Assembly: GCA_021773135.1 (NCBI GenBank)
Contig: JAJFKP010000006.1
Coordinates: 101,766 to 165,765 of the forward strand
From: Woeseiaceae bacterium
Lineage (GTDB): Bacteria; Pseudomonadota; Gammaproteobacteria; Steroidobacterales; Woeseiaceae
DNA length: 64,000 nt
Direction of reading: 5' to 3'
The position numbers and the translations under genes are program-made. Below the pieces are notes generated by a model. The model was not told the origin of the DNA and searched no databases. It was given only the letters and a program-made list of their open reading frames with translations. Below are positions 1-7,867 of the stretch, one piece after another. Position 1 is the stretch's first letter; every line of letters starts with the position of its first letter.

Positions 1-274
1 AGCGGAGAAACATCAAGGCCTTTGACACGGCTATGCGCCGGACCCAGACTCCAAGCGGTGCCTCAGCGCGAAACTGTCCGATTTTCCGTATCACCTCGAT
101 AAACGTTTCCTGCAGCAGATCCTCCGCGTGCGCGGGCACGCGCGTGAAGCGCAGGCAAACGGAGTACACCGGCGCAGAAAAAGCGCGATAAATTATCTCG
201 TGAGCCTTCGCATCGCCGGCGCAAGCGCGTTTTACGATCGCAGGATCAATATCGATATCGGTAAATTTGCTCAT
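1..274 (-). CDS. ECF-type sigma-70 RNA polymerase sigma factor (5' part, runs off the window)
   Basis: About 91 N-terminal residues are visible, read from the minus strand; the C-terminus lies outside the window. The visible part is sigma region 2: a helix with VCLRFT, then AEDLLQETFIEV (the -10 recognition/core-binding helix pattern) and VWVRRIA, which matches the 'WLyrIA' hallmark of extracytoplasmic-function sigma factors. It should direct core polymerase to a small stress or envelope regulon. I used the ATG at 272-274; an in-frame ATG at 284-286 is an alternative and neither has a strong ribosome site. No anti-sigma factor can be seen because the downstream side is cut. Family is fairly sure, subgroup unknown. 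Confidence 0.8.
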   Translation of the reverse strand, partial: MSKFTDIDIDPAIVKRACAGDAKAHEIIYRAFSAPVYSVCLRFTRVPAHAEDLLQETFIEVIRKIGQFRAEAPLGVWVRRIAVSKALMFLR

Positions 275-432
275 GTCTCGTAGCATTAGATGCCAAAGTG
301 CGGCAAAAGGTCGCAGAGATTTGCTGCGCTTAATTTCGGGATAGTGTGGCGGGCACGAATCCACCCGCATATACTTAGCGCGTTTCGGCCGGAGGCCCTG
401 TCAATTGGCGCGTCCGGCGATTATTTGATGCA

Positions 433-519
433 GCCGGGGTGGCGGAACTGGTAGACGCGCCGGATTCAAAATCCGGTTTCTGAAAGGAAGTGCGAGTTCG
501 ATTCTCGCTCCCGGCACCA
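433..519 (+). tRNA. tRNA-Leu (anticodon CAA)
   Basis: The 87-nt cloverleaf has acceptor arm GCCGGGG paired with TCCCGGC, discriminator A and an encoded CCA. The anticodon stem CCGGA/TCCGG closes loop TTCAAAA with anticodon CAA (reads UUG). A long variable arm and a T arm with GTTCGATTC are present, as expected for a class II leucine tRNA. A weak -10-like TATTTG lies just upstream (422-427). The Nudix gene begins 38 nt downstream, so both may share a transcript. Confidence 0.95.
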
Positions 520-556
520 TCGAATAATGACCGTTCCCGTGGAACCAACTGTAAGC

Positions 557-1096
557 ATGAAATTCTGTTCAAGCTGTGGCGCAACAGTCGCCCGAAAAAT
601 ACCTGAGGGCGACAACCGGGAGCGTTCGGTCTGCAATGCATGCGGCATTGTGCATTATCAGAATCCGAAAATTGTCGTTGGCTGCGTACCAGAACGAGAC
701 GGCAGGATACTGCTCTGTAAAAGAGCCATCGAACCGCGTTACGGTTTTTGGACTGCACCGGCCGGTTTTATGGAACTGGGTGAGGACATTGCTGAGGGCG
801 CCGCACGTGAAACGTTGGAAGAGGCTTGTGCCGAAGTTCAAATGGGCAGACTTTTCGCAGCAGTTGATGTCGTCTACGCAGGTCAACTGCACCTGTTTTT
901 TACGGCTAAATTACTGGGCGACTATGCGCCTGGCGATGAGAGCCTGGACGTCCGGCTGTTCGCCATTGCGGATCTGCCCTGGAACGAAATGGCGTTCACC
1001 AGCAATAGCTACGCACTGCAGAAATTTATCGAGGATAACGGCAAGGATAATGGCGTACATCGGCACGTCATTCGGGTCAGGCAATCGGCGAAATAG
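557..1096 (+). CDS. Zinc-ribbon Nudix hydrolase
   Basis: Hydrolyses a nucleoside diphosphate linked to another moiety, probably a dinucleotide or ADP-ribose-type substrate; the exact substrate cannot be read from sequence. The N-terminus carries two Cys pairs (CSSC and CNAC) forming a zinc ribbon. The Nudix box G-x5-E-x7-RE-x2-EE is intact (GFMELGE then RETLEEA), so metal binding and catalysis are expected. I start at ATG 557 (MKFCSSC), directly before the zinc ribbon; an in-frame ATG at 527 would begin only 7 nt after the tRNA and adds a non-conserved leader. It ends 16 nt before the convergent dsbC stop. Confidence 0.88.
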   Translation: MKFCSSCGATVARKIPEGDNRERSVCNACGIVHYQNPKIVVGCVPERDGRILLCKRAIEPRYGFWTAPAGFMELGEDIAEGAARETLEEACAEVQMGRLFAAVDVVYAGQLHLFFTAKLLGDYAPGDESLDVRLFAIADLPWNEMAFTSNSYALQKFIEDNGKDNGVHRHVIRVRQSAK

Positions 1097-1112
1097 AATC
1101 CGAGCTTGGCGC

Positions 1113-1856
1113 TCAATCCAATGTTGATTCGAGCGCTTCTGTTAACTGCTTCGCCGGCAGATAACCGCTGAACAATGTCCCGTCTTCTGCCACGATTGCA
1201 GGTGTACCACGTAGTCCGACATCCTGCCCGATCGCATAGTGAGAGTTGACAATGGACGAATCACAGTCGTGTATCGGAAACTCCTGGTCAAGCTTGGCCA
1301 GGGTCAGCGCTTCGTTTCGATCGTCGGCGCACCACACGTTTTGTGCCTTAACCCAGGAAGCCGACGTTGGTCCGTTTCGCGGGTACAGGAAGTATCGGAT
1401 TTCAATGCCTTCCTCCATATACTCGTCAAGTTGACTGTGCAGCCGTCGGCAAAAAGTGCAGTCGATATCGGTGAAAACCGAGACCGTATGACGAACTGTT
1501 TCCGGCGTGTACGTAATGACCTCAGCCGCCGGGACGGCCGACATCATCTTGACCCGCGCATCATTGCGGCTTTCCTCTGACAGATTCTTCGACTCCTCGA
1601 GGTCGATCATGTCTCCCTGCAACAGGTAGCGACCGTCGCCAGAGATATACGCGATGATGGCGCCCTTTCTGACCGTGTACCAGCCATCTACGTCACTGGC
1701 AAATACGTCCTCCGCTCCGATTCCGTCGAACATACTGGCTACTTTGTCACGTACCAGCTGGAGTTCCGCGGCCTCATCCGCTGCCATTGCAGCGCCGGAC
1801 AGAAAACTGCAGGCAATCAGAGTCAGCAGGCGAATTCGCTTAAACCGTGTGTTCAT
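1113..1856 (-). CDS. dsbC: Thiol:disulfide interchange protein DsbC
   Basis: Periplasmic disulfide isomerase. The 247-residue product starts with a signal peptide (MNTRFKRIRLLTLIACSFLSG, cleavage after AMA), followed by the N-terminal dimerisation domain and a thioredoxin-fold domain with active site CTFC near residue 133 and cis-Pro loop GTPAI. A second Cys pair (WCADD, HDCDSS) matches the structural disulfide of the family. The usual E. coli active site is CGYC; CTFC is a variant. The start is set by AAGGA about 7 nt upstream of ATG 1856; the reading frame stays open further upstream but that part has no signal peptide. It follows xerD in the same direction, a gene order common in gammaproteobacteria. 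Confidence 0.93.
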   Translation of the reverse strand: MNTRFKRIRLLTLIACSFLSGAAMAADEAAELQLVRDKVASMFDGIGAEDVFASDVDGWYTVRKGAIIAYISGDGRYLLQGDMIDLEESKNLSEESRNDARVKMMSAVPAAEVITYTPETVRHTVSVFTDIDCTFCRRLHSQLDEYMEEGIEIRYFLYPRNGPTSASWVKAQNVWCADDRNEALTLAKLDQEFPIHDCDSSIVNSHYAIGQDVGLRGTPAIVAEDGTLFSGYLPAKQLTEALESTLD

Positions 1857-1978
1857 GGGAAATCCTTGGGTCAAATCTTTGCAGTGGTCGTCGGAGCTTA
1901 TCGGTACCACGATGTTCCGAAGTCTGATGTTTGGACAGTGCCGGATATCACCGGTTCCGTCGAAAAATCGTGGCGATT

Positions 1979-2015
1979 GTAACAAAGGCGCCCGAGCTTT
2001 TGCGCCTTTTGTTAC
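1979..2015 (-). repeat. Inverted repeat between xerD and dsbC
   Basis: Arms GTAACAAAGGCGC (1979-1991) and GCGCCTTTTGTTAC (2002-2015) pair over 13 bp with a single bulged base, around a 10-nt loop. It lies 25 nt past the xerD stop and about 120 nt before the dsbC start. There is no clear T-run on either strand after the stem, so it could be an attenuator or an RNA-processing/stability hairpin rather than a classic terminator. Confidence 0.5.
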
Positions 2016-2040
2016 GCCAGATGAGCCCTGCGTAGTGGCC

Positions 2041-2931
2041 TCAGCCGCGCGGGTGGTGCTGACCGTGCAGATCCTTCAGGCGTTCCCGTGCAACGTGCGT
2101 GTAAATTTGTGTTGTCGAGAGATCGCTGTGACCCAGCAAGAGCTGCACAACACGCAAATCGGCGCCGCGATTTAGAAGATGGGTGGCAAAAGCGTGGCGC
2201 AGGCTATGCGGTGACAGCTTCTTGCCTATGCCGCCTTTCTGCGCATAGCGCTTGATGATGTGCCAGAACGCCTGGCGGGTCATGCGGTCACCGCGTCTGG
2301 TCGGAAACAGGTAATCCGTTTGCCGTTCCAGGAGGATTTCCATGCGCGGACCATCAATAAAGTCTCGCAACCAGCGCTGTGCCTCATCGCCAAGCGGAAT
2401 CAATCGCTCGCGATCGCCTTTGCCGACAATACGCAATACGCCCTGGTTAAAATTAACCTGCGACTGCTTGAGGTTGATGAGCTCGGATACGCGTAAACCC
2501 GTCGCGTACAGGAGTTCGAGCATGGCCCGGTCGCGATGCCCCAGCGGCTCTTCGGTATTGGGTGCCTGCAATAACGAGTCGACTTCATCTTCCGTCAGGG
2601 TTTTCGGCAAAGACCGCCCGATTCTTGGCATTTCGATATCGGCAGTGGGATCGTTGTCGCGCAGACCCTCACGCATTATGTATCGAAAGAAGCGTCGAAA
2701 GCTGGACAGTTGTCTCGCAGTCGAGCGCGGTTTGGCGCCACTTTCCACACGACCCGCAATGAAGTCCAGCAAATCGGCCTTCTCTGCGCTTTCGATCGCA
2801 ATATTACGTTCGGACAATCGTCGACCCAGGGTCATCAGGTCAGCACGGTATGCGCCCAGCGTATTCGCCGAGAGGCCGCGTTCCATCCAGATTGCATCGA
2901 GAAAACGATCGACGAGTTCTTCAGAACCCAT
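2041..2931 (-). CDS. xerD: Site-specific tyrosine recombinase XerD
   Basis: Cooperates with XerC at dif to resolve chromosome dimers at the division septum. The N-terminal SAM-like DNA-binding half (WMERGLSANTLGAYRADL) is followed by the catalytic half with the Arg in ATGLRVSEL, Lys in VGKGDRERLIP, HSLRH, the His in LLGHSDLSTTQ and the nucleophile Tyr in IYTHV. From ATG 2931 the product is 296 residues, the usual XerD length. In-frame ATGs at 2970, 2979 and 3057 would add a non-conserved leader; none has a clearly better ribosome site. It is a housekeeping recombinase, not an island integrase. dsbC follows 184 nt downstream. Confidence 0.93.
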   Translation of the reverse strand: MGSEELVDRFLDAIWMERGLSANTLGAYRADLMTLGRRLSERNIAIESAEKADLLDFIAGRVESGAKPRSTARQLSSFRRFFRYIMREGLRDNDPTADIEMPRIGRSLPKTLTEDEVDSLLQAPNTEEPLGHRDRAMLELLYATGLRVSELINLKQSQVNFNQGVLRIVGKGDRERLIPLGDEAQRWLRDFIDGPRMEILLERQTDYLFPTRRGDRMTRQAFWHIIKRYAQKGGIGKKLSPHSLRHAFATHLLNRGADLRVVQLLLGHSDLSTTQIYTHVARERLKDLHGQHHPRG

Positions 2932-3147
2932 CGCCTGTTTTCCGTTCTTTTCAGACTGACTACGCGTCATAGTATCCATCAATATCGGGCCGTCCATGGC
3001 AAGCCGGCATTTCGAATTGATCGCATTGGGACCCGGTGCTGGTAACATTGCTGCCACCAGCAGATTCCGATCCCGAACTCGTCAAGCCGAGTGCCAAGCA
3101 ACGGATTTTTCAAGAAATTGAGTATGATGAGGCCAATGAATGACCGG

Positions 3148-3163
3148 CGTGATGGCTGTCACA
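3148..3163. promoter_or_regulatory. CRP/Vfr-like palindrome 1 upstream of plsC-like gene
   Basis: The sequence CGTGA-TGGCTG-TCACA matches the CRP-type layout TGTGA-N6-TCACA at 9 of 10 defined positions. It sits 86 nt upstream of the acyltransferase start and also upstream of xerD, which is divergent. A second site lies 39 bp further on. Confidence 0.45.
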
Positions 3164-3186
3164 GATTCATTAAGGCATTAACATAA

Positions 3187-3202
3187 AGTGATCTGCGTCA
3201 CA
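3187..3202. promoter_or_regulatory. CRP/Vfr-like palindrome 2 upstream of plsC-like gene
   Basis: AGTGA-TCTGCG-TCACA again matches TGTGA-N6-TCACA at 9 of 10 positions. It ends 46 nt before the acyltransferase ATG. The AT-rich TTAAGGCATTAACATAAA just before it could hold the -10 region of the plsC-like gene, in which case bound CRP would overlap the promoter. The rest of the 317-bp xerD/plsC gap (2932-3248) shows no gene. Confidence 0.45.
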
Positions 3203-3248
3203 TACCGAAACCCGAAATGCATGCTCCCTCAGAGCCGTTCTGCACCAG

Positions 3249-4019
3249 ATGACTGACACCGATAGCAGTCGCCAAACACGCCTGATCGGTATTTTGTACG
3301 GCAGCTATGTGTGGGTCGAGTTCACCCTGGCCGTACTGGTTGCCATCCTGGCAGCAATCTTCGTCCCGGGAATGGAACGGCGGCGGCAGTGTGTCGCATT
3401 CTGCGGTCGGTTGTCGTTGTGGCTGGCGGGAATAACGACGGTCGTTCGTGGACTCGAAAAAATACCGTCAACAGATTGCGTCATCGTCGCGAATCATGCG
3501 AGTTACATCGACGGCGTCGTCATGCAGGGATTCTTGCCGGCGAGATTTTCATTTGTCGTCAAGGGAGAAATGGAGTCTTTCCCGATTGTTAATATTCTGC
3601 TGCGCCGGGTCGGTTGTCGATTTGTCGAGCGTTTTGAAGCGTCAGGCAGCGCACGCGATGCGCGCCGCTTGCTAAAGGCAGCAAGTGCCGGCGAGTCGCT
3701 GGTTGTCTTTCCAGAAGGCACGTTCGAAAAAACGCCGGGACTCGGCCGTTTTCGCGCCGGTGCGTTTGCTGCCGCTATACGTGCGGGCGTTCCGGTCGTA
3801 CCGGCCGTCATATCGGGATCGCGGTTTATCCTGCCAGCTGATCAACGGCTGCCACGACCGGGAAACCTGCGCATCGACATACTCAACCCGATTGCGCCAG
3901 GTCACCCGGCCTTTAACAGCAGCAAAGACCTAGCGGCCCTTGCCCGGCAGCAGATACTGACCGTCCTGGACGAGCCGGACCTGCTGCCGGCGACAGCTGC
4001 GGCGAAACCGAGCACCTAG
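3249..4019 (+). CDS. 1-acyl-sn-glycerol-3-phosphate acyltransferase (PlsC family)
   Basis: Transfers an acyl group to lysophosphatidic acid or a related acceptor at the inner membrane. A hydrophobic anchor lies near residues 17-37. Motif I is NHASYID (the H-x4-D catalytic pair), motif III is FPEGTF, and AGVPVVPAVI matches motif IV. At 256 residues the length is typical of plsC. The start follows two CRP-like palindromes. The thiolase gene begins 73 nt downstream. Acceptor specificity is not readable, and genomes often hold several paralogues, so I do not assign the symbol. Confidence 0.87.
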   Translation: MTDTDSSRQTRLIGILYGSYVWVEFTLAVLVAILAAIFVPGMERRRQCVAFCGRLSLWLAGITTVVRGLEKIPSTDCVIVANHASYIDGVVMQGFLPARFSFVVKGEMESFPIVNILLRRVGCRFVERFEASGSARDARRLLKAASAGESLVVFPEGTFEKTPGLGRFRAGAFAAAIRAGVPVVPAVISGSRFILPADQRLPRPGNLRIDILNPIAPGHPAFNSSKDLAALARQQILTVLDEPDLLPATAAAKPST

Positions 4020-4092
4020 TCGATATTGCAGGATGGATCAGGATACGTGAAAGTAGCGCTCCAGATGGCACGGTACAGGCTGGTACAACCGC

Positions 4093-5274
4093 ATGAAGAA
4101 TGACCCCGTCGTAATCGTCGCCGCCCGGCGGACACCGCTCGGCGCGTTTCAGGGCGACTTAAGATCCGTTAGTGCGACGGACCTGGGCGCAGTGGCGTGT
4201 CGCGCCGCGCTCGATGACAGCACCCTCGATGATGCCGCGATTGATGAGGTCCTGCTTGGCTGCGTCTTGCCGGCAGGACTCGGGCAGGCGCCGGCACGCC
4301 AGGCTGCCCTGGCCGCCGGCATGGCCCCGGGCGTGCCGTGCACAACCGTCAACAAGGTATGTGGTTCGGGCATGAAAACTACCATGCTCGGCCACGACCT
4401 GATCGCGTCGGGCAGCGCGAAAGTCGTGGTAACGGGCGGCATGGAATCAATGAGTAACGCACCGTATCTGATGCCGAAAGCCCGTGACGGTTATCGCATG
4501 GGTCACCAGCAAATTCTGGACCACATGTTTTTCGATGGGCTGCAAAACCCTTACGACGGCAACATGATGGGCCATTTCGCGGAACTGACCGCCGATCGCT
4601 ACGCGTTCAGCCGCGACGATCAGGACGCTTTTGCCATTGAGTCGGTGAGTCGTGCTCGCACCGCCGCCGAAGCTGGACGCTTCGCTGGCGAAATCGCACC
4701 GGTAACGGTTCGGACCCGTAAGGGGGACACGTTAGTGGCGGAAGATGAAGGTCCGCGTATTGCCGACGCCGACAAGATCCCGGCATTGCGACCGGCGTTC
4801 AGAAAAGACGGCACGGTTACCGCGGCGAGTTCATCATCGATATCCGACGGGGCGGCCAGCCTGGTACTCATGCGAAAGAGTGAGGCAAACGCCAGGGGAA
4901 TCGAAATTCTTGCACGTATTACAGGCCATTCCGGATTTGCTCACGAACCGGAATGGTTCACAACCGCGCCGGTTTTTGCCATACAGGCACTACACGAAAA
5001 GCTGGGCTGGGATGCGAAATCTGTGGCCCTGTATGAAATTAACGAGGCGTTCGCCTGTGTCACGATGGCGGCCATGCACGATGTTGGTATTGAACATACC
5101 AAGGTCAACGTCAATGGTGGTGCGTGCGCACTCGGCCACCCCATTGGAGCATCCGGCGCGCGAATCATCGTGACGCTCGTGCACGCGCTGCGAAACCGGG
5201 GTGGTGGACAGGGTATTGCGTCCCTGTGTATCGGCGGCGGCGAAGCGGTCGCGATCGGAATTGAAGTCGCATAG
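4093..5274 (+). CDS. Acetyl-CoA C-acyltransferase (thiolase)
   Basis: Thiolytic cleavage of 3-ketoacyl-CoA or condensation of two acetyl-CoA. The nucleophile Cys is in VNKVCGSGMK (near residue 90), NEAFA carries the oxyanion-hole Asn, and GGACALGHPIGASG holds the catalytic His and C-terminal Cys. The 393-residue length fits the biosynthetic/AtoB-PhaA class rather than FadA of the trifunctional complex. An HSD10-type dehydrogenase follows 19 nt later, so the two enzymes catalyse successive last steps of beta-oxidation or of branched-chain amino-acid breakdown. Confidence 0.92.
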   Translation: MKNDPVVIVAARRTPLGAFQGDLRSVSATDLGAVACRAALDDSTLDDAAIDEVLLGCVLPAGLGQAPARQAALAAGMAPGVPCTTVNKVCGSGMKTTMLGHDLIASGSAKVVVTGGMESMSNAPYLMPKARDGYRMGHQQILDHMFFDGLQNPYDGNMMGHFAELTADRYAFSRDDQDAFAIESVSRARTAAEAGRFAGEIAPVTVRTRKGDTLVAEDEGPRIADADKIPALRPAFRKDGTVTAASSSSISDGAASLVLMRKSEANARGIEILARITGHSGFAHEPEWFTTAPVFAIQALHEKLGWDAKSVALYEINEAFACVTMAAMHDVGIEHTKVNVNGGACALGHPIGASGARIIVTLVHALRNRGGGQGIASLCIGGGEAVAIGIEVA

Positions 5275-5293
5275 AAAACTACAGGAGTGGAAT

Positions 5294-6067
5294 ATGGATC
5301 TTGCTACGGCAAAGGCAGTGGTAACGGGGGCCGCATCGGAACTCGGGCTGGGTTATGCCACTGCCAGTAAAATTATCGCTGCCGGTGGCCAGGTGGCGCT
5401 TCTCGATGTCAACGATGACGCCGGTGAACAGAGCGCAGCCCGGCTCGGCGAGCGCGCGGTTTATATCCATACAGACGTAACTTCGGAATCCGAGGTACAG
5501 GACGCCATTGCGCAGGCCCGCGAATTCATGGGCGGCATTACGCTGGCGGTCAATTGCGCCGGGATTGTTGGCGCTGCCAGGGCACTGGGGCGCGAGGCAC
5601 CGATGCCTGGCGAATTCTTTGCCAATACCATAGCCGTCAACCTGATCGGCTCATTCCTGGTCGCGAAGGAAGCGGCCAATGTCATGCAGCACAATGAGCC
5701 AAACGAGGATGGCGAGCGCGGCCTGATCGTCAGCACGGCGTCCATCGCTGCGTTCGAAGGCCAGATCGGGCAAGCAGCGTATTCCGCGTCGAAAGGTGGC
5801 GTCGTCGGTATGACGCTGCCGCTGGCACGTGAATTTGCACGCATCGGTATTCGCGTCAATGTAATAGCGCCGGGAATATTCATTACTCCAATGGTCGCCG
5901 GAATGACGCCGGAGCTGCAGGAATCGTTGGGAGCCCAGGTGCCCTTTCCATCACGCCTCGGTCGACCGCATGAATACGCCGACCTGGTGGGCTGCATCTA
6001 TGCAAATGCGATGATCAACGGGGAAACCATTCGCATCGATGGCGCCATCCGGATGCAACCCAAGTAA
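5294..6067 (+). CDS. SDR 3-hydroxyacyl-CoA dehydrogenase (HSD10/HADH2-like)
   Basis: Oxidises 3-hydroxyacyl-CoA to 3-ketoacyl-CoA with NAD, feeding the thiolase just upstream. The 257-residue product has the SDR catalytic Tyr-x3-Lys in AYSASKGG, NCAG after strand 4, and a C-terminus (PFPSRLGRP...IRIDGAIRMQPK) very like the type-2 (17beta-HSD10) dehydrogenases. The nucleotide motif reads TGAASELG, so the second glycine of TGxxxGxG is Glu, which is unusual. The start at ATG 5294 is set by ACAGGAG 7 nt upstream. Confidence 0.9.
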   Translation: MDLATAKAVVTGAASELGLGYATASKIIAAGGQVALLDVNDDAGEQSAARLGERAVYIHTDVTSESEVQDAIAQAREFMGGITLAVNCAGIVGAARALGREAPMPGEFFANTIAVNLIGSFLVAKEAANVMQHNEPNEDGERGLIVSTASIAAFEGQIGQAAYSASKGGVVGMTLPLAREFARIGIRVNVIAPGIFITPMVAGMTPELQESLGAQVPFPSRLGRPHEYADLVGCIYANAMINGETIRIDGAIRMQPK

Positions 6068-6104
6068 CAGATTACTCGAACCGGCATCGGGACCACGGAC
6101 GGAA

Positions 6105-7763
6105 CTACATGCCCGAGTAGTTGGGGCCACCTCCTCCCTCCGGCACCTGCCAGACGATGTTTTGTGACGGGTCTTTGATATCGCAGGTCTTGCAGTGCAC
6201 GCAGTTCTGGGCATTGATCTGAAAACGCGACTGACCGTTTTCTGTTACGACTTCATACACGCCGGCCGGACAATATCGCTGCGCCGGTTCGGCATACTGC
6301 GGCAGGTTGTAGGAAATCGGAATTGCAGCGTCTATGAGTTTCAGATGCGACGGCTGGTCTTCTTCGTGGTTGGTGCTGGAAAGAAAAACGGACGACAATC
6401 GATCAAACGTGAGTGAGCCGTCGGGTTTAGGGTATTCGATGACTGGCGCATCGCTCGCCTTCAGCAGTGCATCGTGATCCGCTTCTTTGTTGCGCAGGGT
6501 AAACGGCAATTTGCCGCGAAAAATATTCTGGTCTACAAAGGTAAACGCTGCGCCGAGAAACGTGCCAAATTTGTGGAGCGCCGGGCCGAAATTGCGTGCT
6601 CGATGCAGCTCATCGTGCACCCATGACGATCGAACTGCACTTTCATAGCTCGAAAGTTCGGAGTGAGACGCGCCATCCTGCAGCGCGGTAAACACGCTTT
6701 CCGCCGCCAACATGCCGGTCTTGATCGCCGTATGACCACCCTTGATCTTGATGCCGTTCAAAAAGCCTGCATCACAGCCGACGAGTAATCCGCCCGGAAA
6801 GGCGAGCTTCGGTAACGATTGCAGCCCTCCCTTGTTGACGGCACGCGCACCATAGGAGATTCGCTTGCCGCCTTCCAGGTAGCAACTGATTCGCGGGTGC
6901 AGTTTCCAGCGCTGAAATTCCTGGAACGGGTCCAGGTACGGATTCCTGTAGTTCAGGGCCACGATCAATCCGGCAAAAACCTGGTTGTTCGCAGCGTGAT
7001 AGAGAAACCCTCCACCTTCGGTTTCATTGTCGAGCGGCCAGCCCATCGTATGCACGACCAGGCCTTCCGTATGCTTGTCAGGATCTATTTCCCATATCTC
7101 CTTGATGCCAATGCCGTAATGTTGCGGATCCGCGTCTTTGCGAAGCTCGAATCTGTCCATCAGCGACACGCCGAGATTGCCATGCACCCCTTCCGCAAAT
7201 ATGGTGAACTTGCCAAGCAGTTCATACCCGGGCTGGTAGCCAGCTTTGCGCCGACCGTCTTTAGCGATTCCCAGGTCGCTGGTCAGCACCCCGCGGACCC
7301 GGCCGTCGTCGTCGTAAACGACATCAGATGCTGCGAATCCCGGAAAGACATTCACGCCGGCCGCTTCAGCTTTCTCGCCCATCCACTGGCACAGACGTCC
7401 CAGGCTAATGATGTAATTGCCAACATTGTGCATTGGCAGCGGCACGAACATACCGGGAACGCGCGTCGCCTTGCGCTCGCTGGTCAGGTAGTGGATGAGG
7501 TCGCTTTTGACCGCGGTAGTTACAGGTGCTCCCTCTTCCTGCCAATGCGGAAACAGTTCGTTGAGCGCTCGCGGATCAAAGACATTCCCGGACAATATGT
7601 GTGCGCCAATCTCGGAACCTTTCTCGACCACGACCGTGGAGATTTCTTTACCTGCTGAATCCGCCAGCTGCGCGAGGCGGCAGGCCGCGGCAAGGCCGGC
7701 CGGGCCGCCGCCAACGATAACCACATCGAATTCCATCGATTCCCGTTCTTCCTGCTCCGCCAT
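6105..7763 (-). CDS. Electron transfer flavoprotein-ubiquinone oxidoreductase
   Basis: Passes electrons from reduced ETF, fed by acyl-CoA dehydrogenases, to ubiquinone at the inner membrane. The FAD-binding motif GGGPAGLAAA is near residue 18; the C-terminal 4Fe-4S ferredoxin-like motif has NCVHCKTCD with the fourth ligand upstream at RYCPAG. The 552-residue length is normal. The start at ATG 7763 has AAGG close upstream; ATG 7736 (MEFDVVIVGGG) is an alternative. It is convergent with the SDR gene. The ETF alpha/beta genes are not in this window, but the acyl-CoA dehydrogenases at 24.5-26.9 kb are likely electron sources. Confidence 0.94.
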   Translation of the reverse strand: MAEQEERESMEFDVVIVGGGPAGLAAACRLAQLADSAGKEISTVVVEKGSEIGAHILSGNVFDPRALNELFPHWQEEGAPVTTAVKSDLIHYLTSERKATRVPGMFVPLPMHNVGNYIISLGRLCQWMGEKAEAAGVNVFPGFAASDVVYDDDGRVRGVLTSDLGIAKDGRRKAGYQPGYELLGKFTIFAEGVHGNLGVSLMDRFELRKDADPQHYGIGIKEIWEIDPDKHTEGLVVHTMGWPLDNETEGGGFLYHAANNQVFAGLIVALNYRNPYLDPFQEFQRWKLHPRISCYLEGGKRISYGARAVNKGGLQSLPKLAFPGGLLVGCDAGFLNGIKIKGGHTAIKTGMLAAESVFTALQDGASHSELSSYESAVRSSWVHDELHRARNFGPALHKFGTFLGAAFTFVDQNIFRGKLPFTLRNKEADHDALLKASDAPVIEYPKPDGSLTFDRLSSVFLSSTNHEEDQPSHLKLIDAAIPISYNLPQYAEPAQRYCPAGVYEVVTENGQSRFQINAQNCVHCKTCDIKDPSQNIVWQVPEGGGGPNYSGM

Positions 7764-7867
7764 AGCCTTACTTCTGTAGCATTCGTGAAGAACGGTAGTC
7801 TAACAAAACTCCGCTTTTTCACTGCACCGTTTTCAGGTTACGCTGCGCCCGAAATGAAGAGAATCTG

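Noticed and set aside
433..3057. A genomic island anchored at tRNA-Leu with XerD as its integrase
   Set aside because: No repeat of the tRNA 3' end is visible nearby, the genes between are housekeeping, and the recombinase is a canonical 296-residue XerD beside dsbC.
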